Of a stretch of 61,095 bases of DNA, positions 51,580 to 61,027 are shown piece after piece. Source of the stretch: Lachnospiraceae bacterium (lineage in GTDB: Bacteria > Bacillota > Clostridia > Lachnospirales > Lachnospiraceae); NCBI GenBank assembly GCA_017526985.1, contig JAFXQR010000005.1:1-61095 (forward strand). The letters run 5' to 3'. Each line of letters starts with the position of its first letter. Position 1 is the first letter of the stretch. The notes beneath the pieces were generated by a model, which was given only the letters and a program-made list of their open reading frames with translations, searched no databases and was not told the origin of the DNA. The position numbers and the translations under genes were made by a program.

Positions 51580-52452
51580 TTAACCCTCCAGATATTGTTT
51601 CATTGCTTCATAGTGCTGCGCCGCATCGTGATAGCCCTGCAGATACAGCACTTTAAGTTTACTTTTGTCCTTTTCGATCCGGTCGATCTTAATGAGCGCT
51701 TCCGGGCGGAAAACAAAGGCACGACCGGCTGCTTCGAGATGCCGTACATATTCCAGCGTCTTGTTGTACACCAGATGTCTGCGGCACATCACTTTCACCA
51801 CCATCGGATAATCTTTGTATTTGATACGCATCGCTGCCACATTGGCCGGTGAGATGGCCTTCTTCTGATAACCTTCCGGACGCGTTAAGATGATCACATT
51901 CTTACGATTGCCGCTTGTGATCGAATGCCGTATGGGGATTGAATCCACCATGCCGCCGTCCAGATACAGCTTGCCGTTCATTTCCACATTGCGTGACAAT
52001 AACGGCAGAGAGGCCGACGCCTGTATGGCCGTGATATCTTTTCGCAGATCTTTTAAGGGCAGGTATTCCGCCTTTCCGGTCTCGATATTGGTTGCCACCG
52101 CATAGCAGTCTCCGGGATATGCAGCAGCCGCATCGTAATCATACGGATCCAGTTCATCCGGAATGCGCCGATAGCAGTAATCCACGCCAAAGAGATCTCC
52201 TGTTTTCAGCAGGCTCTGCATACTGCAATACTCCGGATCCTCCAGATAGTCCAGGGAGATGCGATAGGCCCGGCCCTTCTGCCCGGACATATAGCTGGAT
52301 AAATGGCAAGCCCCGGCAGATACCCCATAACATGCCGAAAACTGCAGCCCTTTCTCCATAAAATAATCCAGAACGCCTGCCGTATAAAGGCCGCGCATCC
52401 CACCGCCCTCCAATACCAGGCCGGCTTGTACCAGTTCCTTTTCGTTTTCCAT
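51580..52452 (-). CDS. Patatin-like phospholipase
   Basis: This 290-residue protein has the Ser-Asp dyad of patatins: oxyanion loop LEGGGMRGLY, nucleophile Ser45 in GVSAG, and Asp165 in DGG. It resembles YjjU-type bacterial patatins. No signal peptide is present. Its leader shares GTAACAGCAGTT-ATG with trmB. It heads an operon with the TSCPD gene and hslO. Confidence 0.92.
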   Translation of the reverse strand: MENEKELVQAGLVLEGGGMRGLYTAGVLDYFMEKGLQFSACYGVSAGACHLSSYMSGQKGRAYRISLDYLEDPEYCSMQSLLKTGDLFGVDYCYRRIPDELDPYDYDAAAAYPGDCYAVATNIETGKAEYLPLKDLRKDITAIQASASLPLLSRNVEMNGKLYLDGGMVDSIPIRHSITSGNRKNVIILTRPEGYQKKAISPANVAAMRIKYKDYPMVVKVMCRRHLVYNKTLEYVRHLEAAGRAFVFRPEALIKIDRIEKDKSKLKVLYLQGYHDAAQHYEAMKQYLEG

Positions 52453-52514
52453 AACTGCTGTTACTGATCCTTTCCAAAATATCGATCTATTTTAACATAA
52501 ATACAGCATAAAAT

Positions 52515-53165
52515 CTATGTCGGATTTCCCATCAACTCTTTGTTCAACTTCTCCCGTCTGGCTGTATCCAGCTCGATCCACTCATCCAGGGACAGCGGTA
52601 TATAGTCTGAATACATGCAGAAACAGTTGATCATCTGGCAGGGAATGTTCTTTTCTTCCACCTGTCCGTGCGCCAAACGCATGGCACTTCTGGTCTCCTG
52701 CACAAAACGGTTCACCAGCACTTCATCATAGGTATCATGCACATGCCCGTATAGCATATAGGTTTTGGGCCGCCCCTGCGCATCCCGCCGATACTGTCCG
52801 TCGTAGCAGAAAACCGGATAATGACTGAGCACCACACTCCGGCCGTTGTCATGCAGTTTCTCATAATCTTTGATCCAGCCGAAACGGTCTTTTTGAAATG
52901 CGCGGTCTTTGAGATACCGGTCATCGTGATTACCGCGGATCAAAAACAGGCGTCCGTTCAGCTGCTCCAGAATACGGTTGGTCTCCTCCCCTTTCCCAAA
53001 GGAAAAATCCCCCAACACTACTACTTCATCATTTTTCCGTACTTTTTTATTCCATTGTTCTATCATATGCGCATTCATCTGCTCCACATCGGCAAATCCG
53101 CGCAGATCCATCCGCTCGTTCAGGTTGCCATGATAAAAATGACAATCCGCAATATAATAACGCAC
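52515..53165 (-). CDS. Metallophosphoesterase
   Basis: Starting at GTG 53163-53165, which lies 9 nt behind AAAGGAGG, the product has 216 residues and begins VRYYIADCHFYHGN. Motifs of the calcineurin-like family follow: ADCHFYH, VVLGDFSFG, IRGNHDDR and YGHVHD. The substrate is unknown. An ATG at 53192 would add nine residues but overlaps the ribosome site. It lies 29 bp after the radical SAM gene and may share its transcript. Confidence 0.88.
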   Translation of the reverse strand: MRYYIADCHFYHGNLNERMDLRGFADVEQMNAHMIEQWNKKVRKNDEVVVLGDFSFGKGEETNRILEQLNGRLFLIRGNHDDRYLKDRAFQKDRFGWIKDYEKLHDNGRSVVLSHYPVFCYDGQYRRDAQGRPKTYMLYGHVHDTYDEVLVNRFVQETRSAMRLAHGQVEEKNIPCQMINCFCMYSDYIPLSLDEWIELDTARREKLNKELMGNPT

Positions 53166-53194
53166 CGGTCGTTTTCCTCCTTTTCGCCGCATAT

Positions 53195-54124
53195 TCAGAA
53201 CACCCCCGTCCCGTCAAAGGCCGGGATAAAACTCTCCGATACGGTCCCGCCCTCCTGCATATATGCGTGTGTAATGCCCAGAGAAAGCGCGTACTCGATC
53301 AGCTCCGTATATTCCGCTTCCGTGACCGCCTTTTGCAGTTCCGGATAGGCCTTAAGCTGTGCCGCAATGGGCGTATACTGATTCATCAGGGAAAGATAGA
53401 TACCATCCCCATAACGCTGATACAGCTCTTTAACGATCATCTTCGCCTCCAGTAACCCATGAGGCATCAGCAAATGTCGTACGATCACACCTTTTCGGAT
53501 CTTTCCGGCATCGTCAAAACAGCATTCTCCTGCCTGCCGAACCATCTCCGCAATGGCTGTTCTTGCCACATCGGGATAATCCCGCGTATGCAGATATTTC
53601 GCCGCTTTCTTTGCCGTATAAAACTTAAAATCCGGCAGATATACATCCACCAGCCCCTCCAGCCTGCGCAGGCTGTCCACTGTCACATAGGCACTGCTGT
53701 TGAAGATCACCGGCAACTCCAATCCCTGTGCCTTTGCTATAGCCAGCGCCTCTGCTACCGCCGGAATATGTACATCCGCGGTTACCAGATTGATATTGTT
53801 TGCGTGCTGATCTTTTAATGAAAAAAAGAGTTCCGCCAGACGCTGCGGACTCACCACACTGCCCAAGGTTCCGTTCTTTTGGTGTGAGATCTTATAATTC
53901 TGACAAAAGACACAGCCCAGATTGCACCCGGTAAAGAATACCGCACCCGAGCCTTCCCCATCCGGCCCGGAGATACAAGGTTCCTCCCAGTAATGCAGTG
54001 CTGCCCTGGCCACACGGATCTGCGCATCCACACCACAGTATCCGCATTGCCCGCCGACACGATCCGCGCCGCAGTTTCTGGGACAAAGTCTGCACTGCCG
54101 GTAATCCTGTAAATACTGATCCAT
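53195..54124 (-). CDS. PflX-like radical SAM protein
   Basis: This 309-residue protein has an N-terminal CRLCPRNC and CGYCG cluster and the radical SAM motif CNLGCVFC. This matches the PflX group (COG1313) of pyruvate formate-lyase activating enzyme relatives, whose substrate has not been shown. It starts 6 bp after the EAL gene stop and is followed by the phosphoesterase gene. Confidence 0.88.
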   Translation of the reverse strand: MDQYLQDYRQCRLCPRNCGADRVGGQCGYCGVDAQIRVARAALHYWEEPCISGPDGEGSGAVFFTGCNLGCVFCQNYKISHQKNGTLGSVVSPQRLAELFFSLKDQHANNINLVTADVHIPAVAEALAIAKAQGLELPVIFNSSAYVTVDSLRRLEGLVDVYLPDFKFYTAKKAAKYLHTRDYPDVARTAIAEMVRQAGECCFDDAGKIRKGVIVRHLLMPHGLLEAKMIVKELYQRYGDGIYLSLMNQYTPIAAQLKAYPELQKAVTEAEYTELIEYALSLGITHAYMQEGGTVSESFIPAFDGTGVF

Positions 54125-54130
54125 CCTGTC

Positions 54131-56371
54131 TTACTGGCTGTCCGGCTGTTCCGATACTGCCACTTCTTCCGCCGGGATCACTTCGGTCTTTAACGCTTCG
54201 GAATTTACTTCTTCTATTACTTGATCTGATACATGATCTGTAGCTTCACCGTTCACAGCATTCTCTTTCTTTTCTTCTGCTGTTTCCCCTTCCGGTTTCG
54301 CCTCTGATTTTATCTCTTCTGATCTTAATTCTTTTTTCTCCAGCCGTTCCTTGTCCTCTGCGATCTTTATCATTTCTTCCTTCAGGCAACCTTCATACTC
54401 CTTCTTGGGCAGCGGCTTGGAATAGTAATATCCCTGGATCATATCGCAGCCTTTTTCCGCCAGGAAATCCACCTGTTCTCTTGCTTCCACGCCTTCAGCT
54501 ACAGTACGCATATGCAGTTTCTTTGCCAGCTGCAATGCCTCGGAAATAACGATCTCGCCTCTGCCGTCTTCCCCATCGCCACGGAAAAACTCCGCATCCA
54601 GCTTCAGCACATCCAGCGGCATATCCTTCAAGGAATTCAAAGAGGAATAACCTGCTCCGAAATCGTCCATGGAAACCACAAAACCGAATTCCTTCAATTT
54701 CTTGATCGTCGATACCAGAGCGGTCTTGTCATCAAAGAATGCGCTCTCGGTGAGCTCGATCTCGATCAGTTCATGCGGTGCATGTTCTGCATCCACCAGA
54801 TCCCGGATCTGCTGCGCCAGATTGCTCTCCGCAAAATGAGCTCGCGATACATTAACAGAGATCGGCACACAAGGATACCCCTTGTCTACCCATTCCTTTT
54901 GATCCCTTGCCACACGGCGGATCATGTAGGTATCGATCTCGGTAATGAAACCGTTTTTCTCAAAGATCGGGATGATGGTGTCCGGTCCCTTAAAGCCATA
55001 AGTCGGCGATTCCCAACGGATCAATGCCTCTGCACCACACAGACGGTCCGTCTTCGGATCGTATTTTGGCTGATAGAAGACCACAAACTCCTCGTCCTGC
55101 AATGCACGCTGCTGGTTCTCCTGCACGATATCCAGCCACTGCTGCTCCCGGATCATCTTCTCATCAAATACAGCGATCGCGGAATTATCATTATCCGCCA
55201 GCGTCTCCCTTGCCGTACACGCATTGTTATACTCTTTTTCCAGATCTGCCATCCTGCGCCGGATAAACCACCACTTGCGCACCGGATGCCACTCCTGAAT
55301 GATACTCACACCGATATGGAAACTGAATTTATGGATACCATCCACGATCTCCAGGTCTTTTAAAAGTTTTTCCAGGAAGCTGTGCAGCTGCTTTTCATCG
55401 GAAAACCGCATCAATACACCGAAGTTTGCAGACGAGTTGTGTGCACAGAGATCCCCCTTTTCGATATCCTTTACCAGCAGTTTATCCACCTTTGACAGGA
55501 TCTCCTCGCCTTCCTTGATCGAATGGCACATGCAGAAATTCCGGTATTTGATAAAGGAGATATTGATCATCGCAAAATTGCTCTTCTGGGTGATCGCCTT
55601 CTGCAGCAGCTGTTCGCCTTTGATCTGGAACCACATCCAGTTTCTGCCGCCGGTCACATCATCCATAAAGAACAGGTTGGTCATCTTGCGCTGGCGTACG
55701 ATGCTGCCCACGATATGATAGATGATCATAAAGGACATACCCAGGATCATCACCGCGATGGATCCGGAAATAGCAGCCAAAAAGATCAGATCCGATGCGT
55801 CCACGCTAAAATACGCTTTTCCGTACAACGCCGTATCGGTATAGCCGACATCCTCCGCCACCCAGAACGGAATATCCAGAGTCGCCCCCTTATCCGCCAG
55901 GCGCTGCAGGCCTTTGCTCTCATCCACCCATTCCAGAAACGCCGGAATATCAAAAGACACGCCATCTGCTCTGCGTCGCAGCAGACGGATCTCTCGATCT
56001 TCAAAAAGCACTACTTTTTTATTCCCAAGCATTTCCAGCTGTACGGATCCGCCGTTTTTACTGCAGGAATTATCACCCTTCTGGAAAACGATGTTCTGAT
56101 CCTTATCCGCAATAAAGAACTCCCGATCTTCATCCTCCAAAAAGACCGTCACATCTCCCAGCACATCCTGCTTTTCATACAGTCGTGCCATATAGGCGAC
56201 ATCTTTATACTCGCTGTAGATCCTGCTCTCCACCACATAACGCAGGAACATGTTTGCAAAAAAAGCCAAAAAGGCATTAAAAACCAGAGATACGATCAGA
56301 TAAATGATCAGTACCGAACCCAACTGGCTGCGATTTAGTTTTCGGAAACCCTTTTCTTTCTGATTTCCCAT
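54131..56371 (-). CDS. EAL phosphodiesterase with degenerate GGDEF domain
   Basis: This 746-residue protein has one membrane helix at about 15-40, an extracytoplasmic sensor of about 155 residues, and a second helix at about 195-220. The GGDEF-like domain (about 235-400) has lost its signature: the active-site place reads HNSSANFGVL. The EAL domain (about 420-665) is complete: YQPKYDPKTDRLCGAEALIRW split by the EAL motif, VSRAHF, ELTESAF, and DDFGAGYSS. The C-terminal 70 residues are acidic and Lys/Glu-rich. It should hydrolyse c-di-GMP, with the dead GGDEF domain perhaps binding GTP as regulator. Confidence 0.9.
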   Translation of the reverse strand: MGNQKEKGFRKLNRSQLGSVLIIYLIVSLVFNAFLAFFANMFLRYVVESRIYSEYKDVAYMARLYEKQDVLGDVTVFLEDEDREFFIADKDQNIVFQKGDNSCSKNGGSVQLEMLGNKKVVLFEDREIRLLRRRADGVSFDIPAFLEWVDESKGLQRLADKGATLDIPFWVAEDVGYTDTALYGKAYFSVDASDLIFLAAISGSIAVMILGMSFMIIYHIVGSIVRQRKMTNLFFMDDVTGGRNWMWFQIKGEQLLQKAITQKSNFAMINISFIKYRNFCMCHSIKEGEEILSKVDKLLVKDIEKGDLCAHNSSANFGVLMRFSDEKQLHSFLEKLLKDLEIVDGIHKFSFHIGVSIIQEWHPVRKWWFIRRRMADLEKEYNNACTARETLADNDNSAIAVFDEKMIREQQWLDIVQENQQRALQDEEFVVFYQPKYDPKTDRLCGAEALIRWESPTYGFKGPDTIIPIFEKNGFITEIDTYMIRRVARDQKEWVDKGYPCVPISVNVSRAHFAESNLAQQIRDLVDAEHAPHELIEIELTESAFFDDKTALVSTIKKLKEFGFVVSMDDFGAGYSSLNSLKDMPLDVLKLDAEFFRGDGEDGRGEIVISEALQLAKKLHMRTVAEGVEAREQVDFLAEKGCDMIQGYYYSKPLPKKEYEGCLKEEMIKIAEDKERLEKKELRSEEIKSEAKPEGETAEEKKENAVNGEATDHVSDQVIEEVNSEALKTEVIPAEEVAVSEQPDSQ

Positions 56372-56458
56372 ATGTTTTCCCTGCTTTCCGGGATGCCGTT
56401 TCTAAAACACTTCTTCAATTTATCATTGTAATGCCTATACGGCCGTTTGGCAAGTTTT

Positions 56459-57352
56459 TTAAGTTTTCGGCTGCTTCTTACGCTCTTTCTTTCCGTCAGC
56501 AAATAATGCACGGTACTCACCGGGTGCCATCCCTTTTTCTTCCCGGAAGACACGGTTAAAGCTGGGGATACTCTGGAAACCGGAGAGCATCGCGATCTCC
56601 GTCAGTGTCCGTCCCTCCTGCGCAAGCAGTTCCGAGGCCTTTTCCATACGGATCATATTCAGCCACTTGGAATAATTCATCCCTGTAACATTTTTAAAGA
56701 TTCTGGAAAAATAATCCCGGCTGACTCCGGCCATCTCTGCCATAGCTGCCTGAGACAGATCATCCGCCGTCAGATTGTTCTTGATATAATCGGTCACCAT
56801 CATCATCCGCCGCATCACATCATCGGTGTAGCCCGGCTGTTCTTCCTCATTGATCTCCGGTGCCAGTTCCTTCCGGTAATCATAGAGCGTGATCATAAAT
56901 TCCATCAGCAGCATGCAGCAGCGGATCTCTTTGTCGGACCGGTCCGTAAAAAAGATATCCTTCATCTGCAGGGTGATCTTCTTTAATTTGGCTGCCAGCT
57001 CCGGGTGGGCCAGCACGCAGATCACATGCAGATTGCTGTACAAATGCATGATCCTTCGAAGATCAAAGAGCGAATTGATGAATGCGTTGGAGAACTGGAT
57101 CACCAGGGCCTTCTCACGATCCGCATCCACGATCTCATGCGTCTCCATGGGCCATACCAGCACCAGATCATCCGGCACCAGTTTGTAGGTATTCCTTCCC
57201 ACTTTATAGATATTGGTCTCCCCGGGGCCTACGAGCAGGATCTCCCCGTAAGAATGCCAATGCATCGGATAACTGCGTTCCTTGTACCCTGTCGACAGAT
57301 TAAATGCGCTTACCTGATCAAAACCGTAGATCTCATATTTACTGTAATCCAT
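56459..57352 (-). CDS. AraC-family transcription regulator
   Basis: This 297-residue protein has an N-terminal cupin domain (YPMHWHSYGEILLVGPGETN) for ligand binding and a C-terminal pair of helix-turn-helix motifs (AAMAEMAGVSRDYFSRIFKN, IAMLSGFQSIPSFNRVF) typical of AraC. The HWHSYGE sequence is common to sugar or drug sensors. It is divergent from the MATE gene, with 213 bp between the two starts, and may control that gene. AAAGGGG lies ahead of the ATG. Confidence 0.93.
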   Translation of the reverse strand: MDYSKYEIYGFDQVSAFNLSTGYKERSYPMHWHSYGEILLVGPGETNIYKVGRNTYKLVPDDLVLVWPMETHEIVDADREKALVIQFSNAFINSLFDLRRIMHLYSNLHVICVLAHPELAAKLKKITLQMKDIFFTDRSDKEIRCCMLLMEFMITLYDYRKELAPEINEEEQPGYTDDVMRRMMMVTDYIKNNLTADDLSQAAMAEMAGVSRDYFSRIFKNVTGMNYSKWLNMIRMEKASELLAQEGRTLTEIAMLSGFQSIPSFNRVFREEKGMAPGEYRALFADGKKERKKQPKT

Positions 57353-57409
57353 ACATTTACCCCTTTATGATTCTCTATCTGATCATTTTTTGTGTATTTT
57401 TCACAATTT

Positions 57410-57437
57410 CCTATATTCATAAACAACAACATGTCAA
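57410..57437 (-). promoter_or_regulatory. Promoter of the AraC-type regulator gene
   Basis: On the minus strand TTGACA (57432-57437), 16-bp spacer, TATAGG (57410-57415), about 58 bp before the ATG. Confidence 0.55.
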
Positions 57438-57565
57438 AAAATGAGAATACAGTTGTCAATTCGTGAGATGGTTTCTTTCCTGTCACTGATTATAATCCAA
57501 AATAACAGAAATGTCGCTATCCGCTTTTATGAAACAAAGGTGTCTTAAACCAAGGAGTTTTATTT

Positions 57566-58984
57566 ATGAAGAAGAATAATATCACGGATATGACCACGGG
57601 AAGTCCCGCAAAACACATTTTGATCTTTGCCCTGCCGATGCTGATCGGTAATATCTTCCAGCAGGTTTATAACCTGGCGGATTCCATCATCGTCGGGCAG
57701 TATGTCGGGCCGGACGCTTTCGGTGCCATCGGTGCCACTTCGTCCATCACCTTTCTGTTCTTTGCCCTGTGCAACGGTGTCGGAAACGGCGGCGGTATCG
57801 TGACCTCCCAGTTTTTCGGTGCCCATGATGATGATAATGTAAAAAAATGTATCATCAATACCGGCCTGATCATGCTCATCGTTCCGATCCTCATCGGCGC
57901 GATCGCATTTATTACGGCTCCGTCCCTATTGCTTTTGCTGGATACCCCGGCAGAGTTTCTTTCCGATGCGACACTGTATGTCCGCTACATGTCCTGCGGT
58001 CTGCTGTTCGTATCCATGTACAACTATTTATCCTCTGTACTGCGTGCTTTGGGCGATTCCAAATCTCCGCTGTACTTCCTGATCTTTTCCACGATCGTAA
58101 ATGTGGTGCTGGATATCCTCTTTGTCTGCGTCATCCCGATGGGTGTACGAGGCGCGGCGCTGGCCACTCTGCTGTCCCAGCTGCTCTCCGTGCTCACCTG
58201 CTCCATCTACGCTTATGCACGCAATCCTTACTTCCGTTTCCGGAAGAGCGATTTCCAGATCACAGCCTCCATGATCTACAAGGTCGTACGCCTGGGCGTG
58301 CCTATGTCTATGCAGTTCAGCCTGATCGCCATCTCCACCATGGCACTGCAGCGAGTGGTCAATTCCTTCGGTCCTACCGTTGCCACCGCTTTTACCACCA
58401 CCAACCGTATCGAGCAGCTGATCCACCAGCCCTATATGACACTGGGTGCAGCGCTTTCCACCTTCAGCGGACAAAACTACGGCGCCAAGAAGATCGAACG
58501 CGTCTATACCGGCTACAAGACCGGCGCTATGATCATGGTCGCGATCTCTTCCGTACTGATCGTTGTGATGCAGTGTTTCGGCAGACCCATCGCTTCCTTG
58601 TTCATCAACGCTTCCGAACATCCGGAGATCATCGATCTGGCAGCAAAGGGACTGCGGATCACCAGTGTGTTCTATATGGGCCTCGGTATGATCTATGTGA
58701 TCCGCGGCACTCTCACCGGTATCGGCGATGCCCTGTTCCAGCTGATCAACGGTATCGTGGAAGTGATCGGTCGTTTCACCGTTCCCGTGCTGATGACGAC
58801 TTATCTCGGATTCGGCGATGCCGGCATCTGGCTGTCCTCCGGCGCTGTCTGGGTACTGAGCGCCTTCACCGCGTGGCTGCGCTATCGGTCCTATTTCTAC
58901 AAAAAGATCCTGCTGGCTTCCTATGTGATGTCCGTAGATAAGAAGCCGTTTGGTCTGAAACACTTTCTGACCAGAAGCGTATGA
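57566..58984 (+). CDS. MATE-family efflux transporter
   Basis: This 472-residue transporter has 12 predicted helices and the MATE features PMLIGNIFQQVYNLADSIIVGQ in the first half and GLGMIYVIRGTLTGIGD in the second. Exchange of drugs or metabolites against Na+ or H+ is the family role. AAGGAG lies 8 nt before the ATG, and TATAAT at 57491-57496 gives a likely -10. It is divergent from the AraC gene. Confidence 0.93.
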   Translation: MKKNNITDMTTGSPAKHILIFALPMLIGNIFQQVYNLADSIIVGQYVGPDAFGAIGATSSITFLFFALCNGVGNGGGIVTSQFFGAHDDDNVKKCIINTGLIMLIVPILIGAIAFITAPSLLLLLDTPAEFLSDATLYVRYMSCGLLFVSMYNYLSSVLRALGDSKSPLYFLIFSTIVNVVLDILFVCVIPMGVRGAALATLLSQLLSVLTCSIYAYARNPYFRFRKSDFQITASMIYKVVRLGVPMSMQFSLIAISTMALQRVVNSFGPTVATAFTTTNRIEQLIHQPYMTLGAALSTFSGQNYGAKKIERVYTGYKTGAMIMVAISSVLIVVMQCFGRPIASLFINASEHPEIIDLAAKGLRITSVFYMGLGMIYVIRGTLTGIGDALFQLINGIVEVIGRFTVPVLMTTYLGFGDAGIWLSSGAVWVLSAFTAWLRYRSYFYKKILLASYVMSVDKKPFGLKHFLTRSV

Positions 58985-59002
58985 TACGATCAAAAAGATG
59001 CT

Positions 59003-60148
59003 TTACGACACCTTTTTTACCAGGAGTTCCACGGTAAAACCGTTATCGTTGTAGTATTCCATACCACCGTTCATTTTTTCCATATACCATTTTACCAGAT
59101 ACATGCCAAGGCCATATCCGTTTTTGTCCTTGGCATTTTCTCCGCGGTAATACTTCTGTGTGATCAAAGACAGCTCCTCCGGCGCAACCCCCGGGCCGCT
59201 GTCTTTGATGCGGATCCGAAGAAATCTGGTCTTTTTGCCGTCTGCCGTCTTCATCTCTTCTGTTTCCGAAAACGATACATGGATATCCGTTCCGGCATAT
59301 TTATAGGAATTGCCCACGATATTGTCGATCACCTGCTCCATGCGCAGCTTGTCCATATACACCAGGCATTCCGGGATCGCATTTTCCAAAACGATATTTC
59401 CGTATTCTTTCAGTTCCCGGAAAAATCCCTCGATCAGCGGAGATGCGCATTCCTCCACATTTACGCGTACTTCTTCCAGATCATCGATCGTGGCATGCAT
59501 CACACTCTGCACCAGCTCATTGATCGTACCCGCTTTATTGGTGATATAACCGATCTTTTCCTCCAGACCGGCGACCGGTTCCGTTTCCTGTCCTTCCTTT
59601 TTCTGCTTCATGATCTGCGCCTGCAGCACTTCACATGTGGCCCGGATCGTCGCCACCGGCGTTTTCAGATCGTGGCTCAGTTCCGCCATCATCTGCCGCT
59701 TTGCATTCTCTGCGTCCATCTCACGCTGCTTCGATGCTTTCAGTTCCTCACGCATCAGATCAAAGCTCTCGATAAACGCCACAAAGCTGCTGTTCTTCTG
59801 CATGGGAAGTTCCACATCCAGATTGCCTTTGGCGATCTCGGTAGCATAACGCTGCAGAACGATCATCGGCCGGATCTCTGCCTGCCAGATCAAAAAAAGT
59901 AACAGATAACCAATGACCAGCATCCCGGCCCATAGTATGAGCACACGGCGAAACATCTCGCCCTGATACTGCTCCATACTCTCACTCATCACATTCCAGA
60001 TCTGCTTATAGATCTGCAGTTGTTCATCCGTATACGATTCCGGCGCCGCCATGGTAAAACGCATATCACTGTGTATCTTCCAGATGATCCCGAACACACC
60101 CAGCATCAATACCGTATATACGATGGCTATCTTTCGGATCTTTTTCAT
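59003..60148 (-). CDS. Sensor histidine kinase
   Basis: This 381-residue kinase has two membrane helices (about 8-24 and 66-86), a short extracellular loop of about 40 residues, a HAMP-like linker, the H-box ELSHDLKTPVATIRAT, and the catalytic domain with NIVGNSYKYA and DSGPGVAPEEL. The small sensor loop is typical of kinases that sense within the membrane or through a partner. Its ATG overlaps the stop of the response regulator gene by 4 bp (ATGA). Confidence 0.95.
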   Translation of the reverse strand: MKKIRKIAIVYTVLMLGVFGIIWKIHSDMRFTMAAPESYTDEQLQIYKQIWNVMSESMEQYQGEMFRRVLILWAGMLVIGYLLLFLIWQAEIRPMIVLQRYATEIAKGNLDVELPMQKNSSFVAFIESFDLMREELKASKQREMDAENAKRQMMAELSHDLKTPVATIRATCEVLQAQIMKQKKEGQETEPVAGLEEKIGYITNKAGTINELVQSVMHATIDDLEEVRVNVEECASPLIEGFFRELKEYGNIVLENAIPECLVYMDKLRMEQVIDNIVGNSYKYAGTDIHVSFSETEEMKTADGKKTRFLRIRIKDSGPGVAPEELSLITQKYYRGENAKDKNGYGLGMYLVKWYMEKMNGGMEYYNDNGFTVELLVKKVS

Positions 60149-60861
60149 AATTCCAGCATATACCCCGTTCCCCAGATGGTCTTGATCAGATCCGGGGTAT
60201 TCGGGTCTTTCTCCAGTTTTTCACGCAGTTTTCGGATGTGCACATTGAGTGTACCGTCCGAATAAAATTTATCGCCCCAGACTTCTTCAAACAGGGCATC
60301 CTTGGTCACGATGGTATTTTTGTGTTCGTACAGACATTTCAACAGGGCGAATTCTTTTGCTTTGAGACTGATGCGTTCCCCTTTTACAATCACGGACATG
60401 GTCGGTTCGTCCAGGGCAAAATTTTTCGAAGAAACCGCCTGATCTTCCGGTATGATCGCAGCCGGAGGATTTTCCACTGTCTTCAACTGCCGCAGCTCCT
60501 CCGCTTTTTTCATCTGGATCTTGACCTTGGCCAACAAGACTGCCAGACTGTAGGGTTTCTTGACATAATCATCCCCGCCGATACTGAGCGCGATCAGCAC
60601 ATCGTCATCGCTCTGTCTGGCACTGATAAACAGGATCGGGAGCTTATATTCCTCCCGGACTTTTTTGCACACATCAAAGCCGGAGCCATCCCCCAGATTA
60701 ATATCCAGAAGGATCAGGTCCGCATCGTTCTGCGCCAGAAAATCAAAACAAGACGCAGCACTTTCCACATACTGCGTCTTTACATCAAACATCTCAAAAT
60801 ACTCGGCCGTCATCTTGGCCAGTTCTATTTCATCATCCACGATCAGGCAATCGTAGTGCAT
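60145..60861 (-). CDS. OmpR-family response regulator
   Basis: This 238-residue regulator has a receiver domain (phospho-Asp in LILLDINLGDGSG, Lys in DDYVKKPYSLAVLLAKV) and a winged-helix DNA-binding domain (SLKAKEFALLKCLYEHKNTIV, GTLNVHIRKLREKL). It works with the histidine kinase that follows with a 4-bp overlap. GGAGGGGG precedes the ATG. Confidence 0.95.
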   Translation of the reverse strand: MHYDCLIVDDEIELAKMTAEYFEMFDVKTQYVESAASCFDFLAQNDADLILLDINLGDGSGFDVCKKVREEYKLPILFISARQSDDDVLIALSIGGDDYVKKPYSLAVLLAKVKIQMKKAEELRQLKTVENPPAAIIPEDQAVSSKNFALDEPTMSVIVKGERISLKAKEFALLKCLYEHKNTIVTKDALFEEVWGDKFYSDGTLNVHIRKLREKLEKDPNTPDLIKTIWGTGYMLEL

Positions 60862-60908
60862 AAGCCCCCTCCAGATTGTTTATGAAGGTATTTTACCAAA
60901 TTTCAAAT

Positions 60909-60936
60909 ATAATAGCCAGTAAATATTCTACTTCAA
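60909..60936 (-). promoter_or_regulatory. Promoter of the two-component operon
   Basis: On the minus strand TTGAAG (60931-60936), 16-bp spacer, TATTAT (60909-60914), about 50 bp upstream of the ATG. Confidence 0.5.
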
Positions 60937-60993
60937 CACCTCACCAGCCAAAGTCCGTTACTATTCACAACCTTTTATCCATAATTCCATTCC

Positions 60994-61019
60994 AAGAAGG
61001 CCGCATTTTTAATGCAGCC
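60994..61019 (-). terminator. Possible terminator of a gene entering from the right edge
   Basis: Stem GGCTGCATT/AATGCGGCC with an AAA loop (60999-61019), then TTCTTGG on the minus strand. The T tract is weak. Confidence 0.4.
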
Positions 61020-61027
61020 GTCAAAAC

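Noticed and set aside
58028-58993. 321-codon open frame antisense to the MATE transporter
   Set aside because: His/Gly/Asp-rich shadow of a membrane-protein gene with no ribosome site or recognisable motif.
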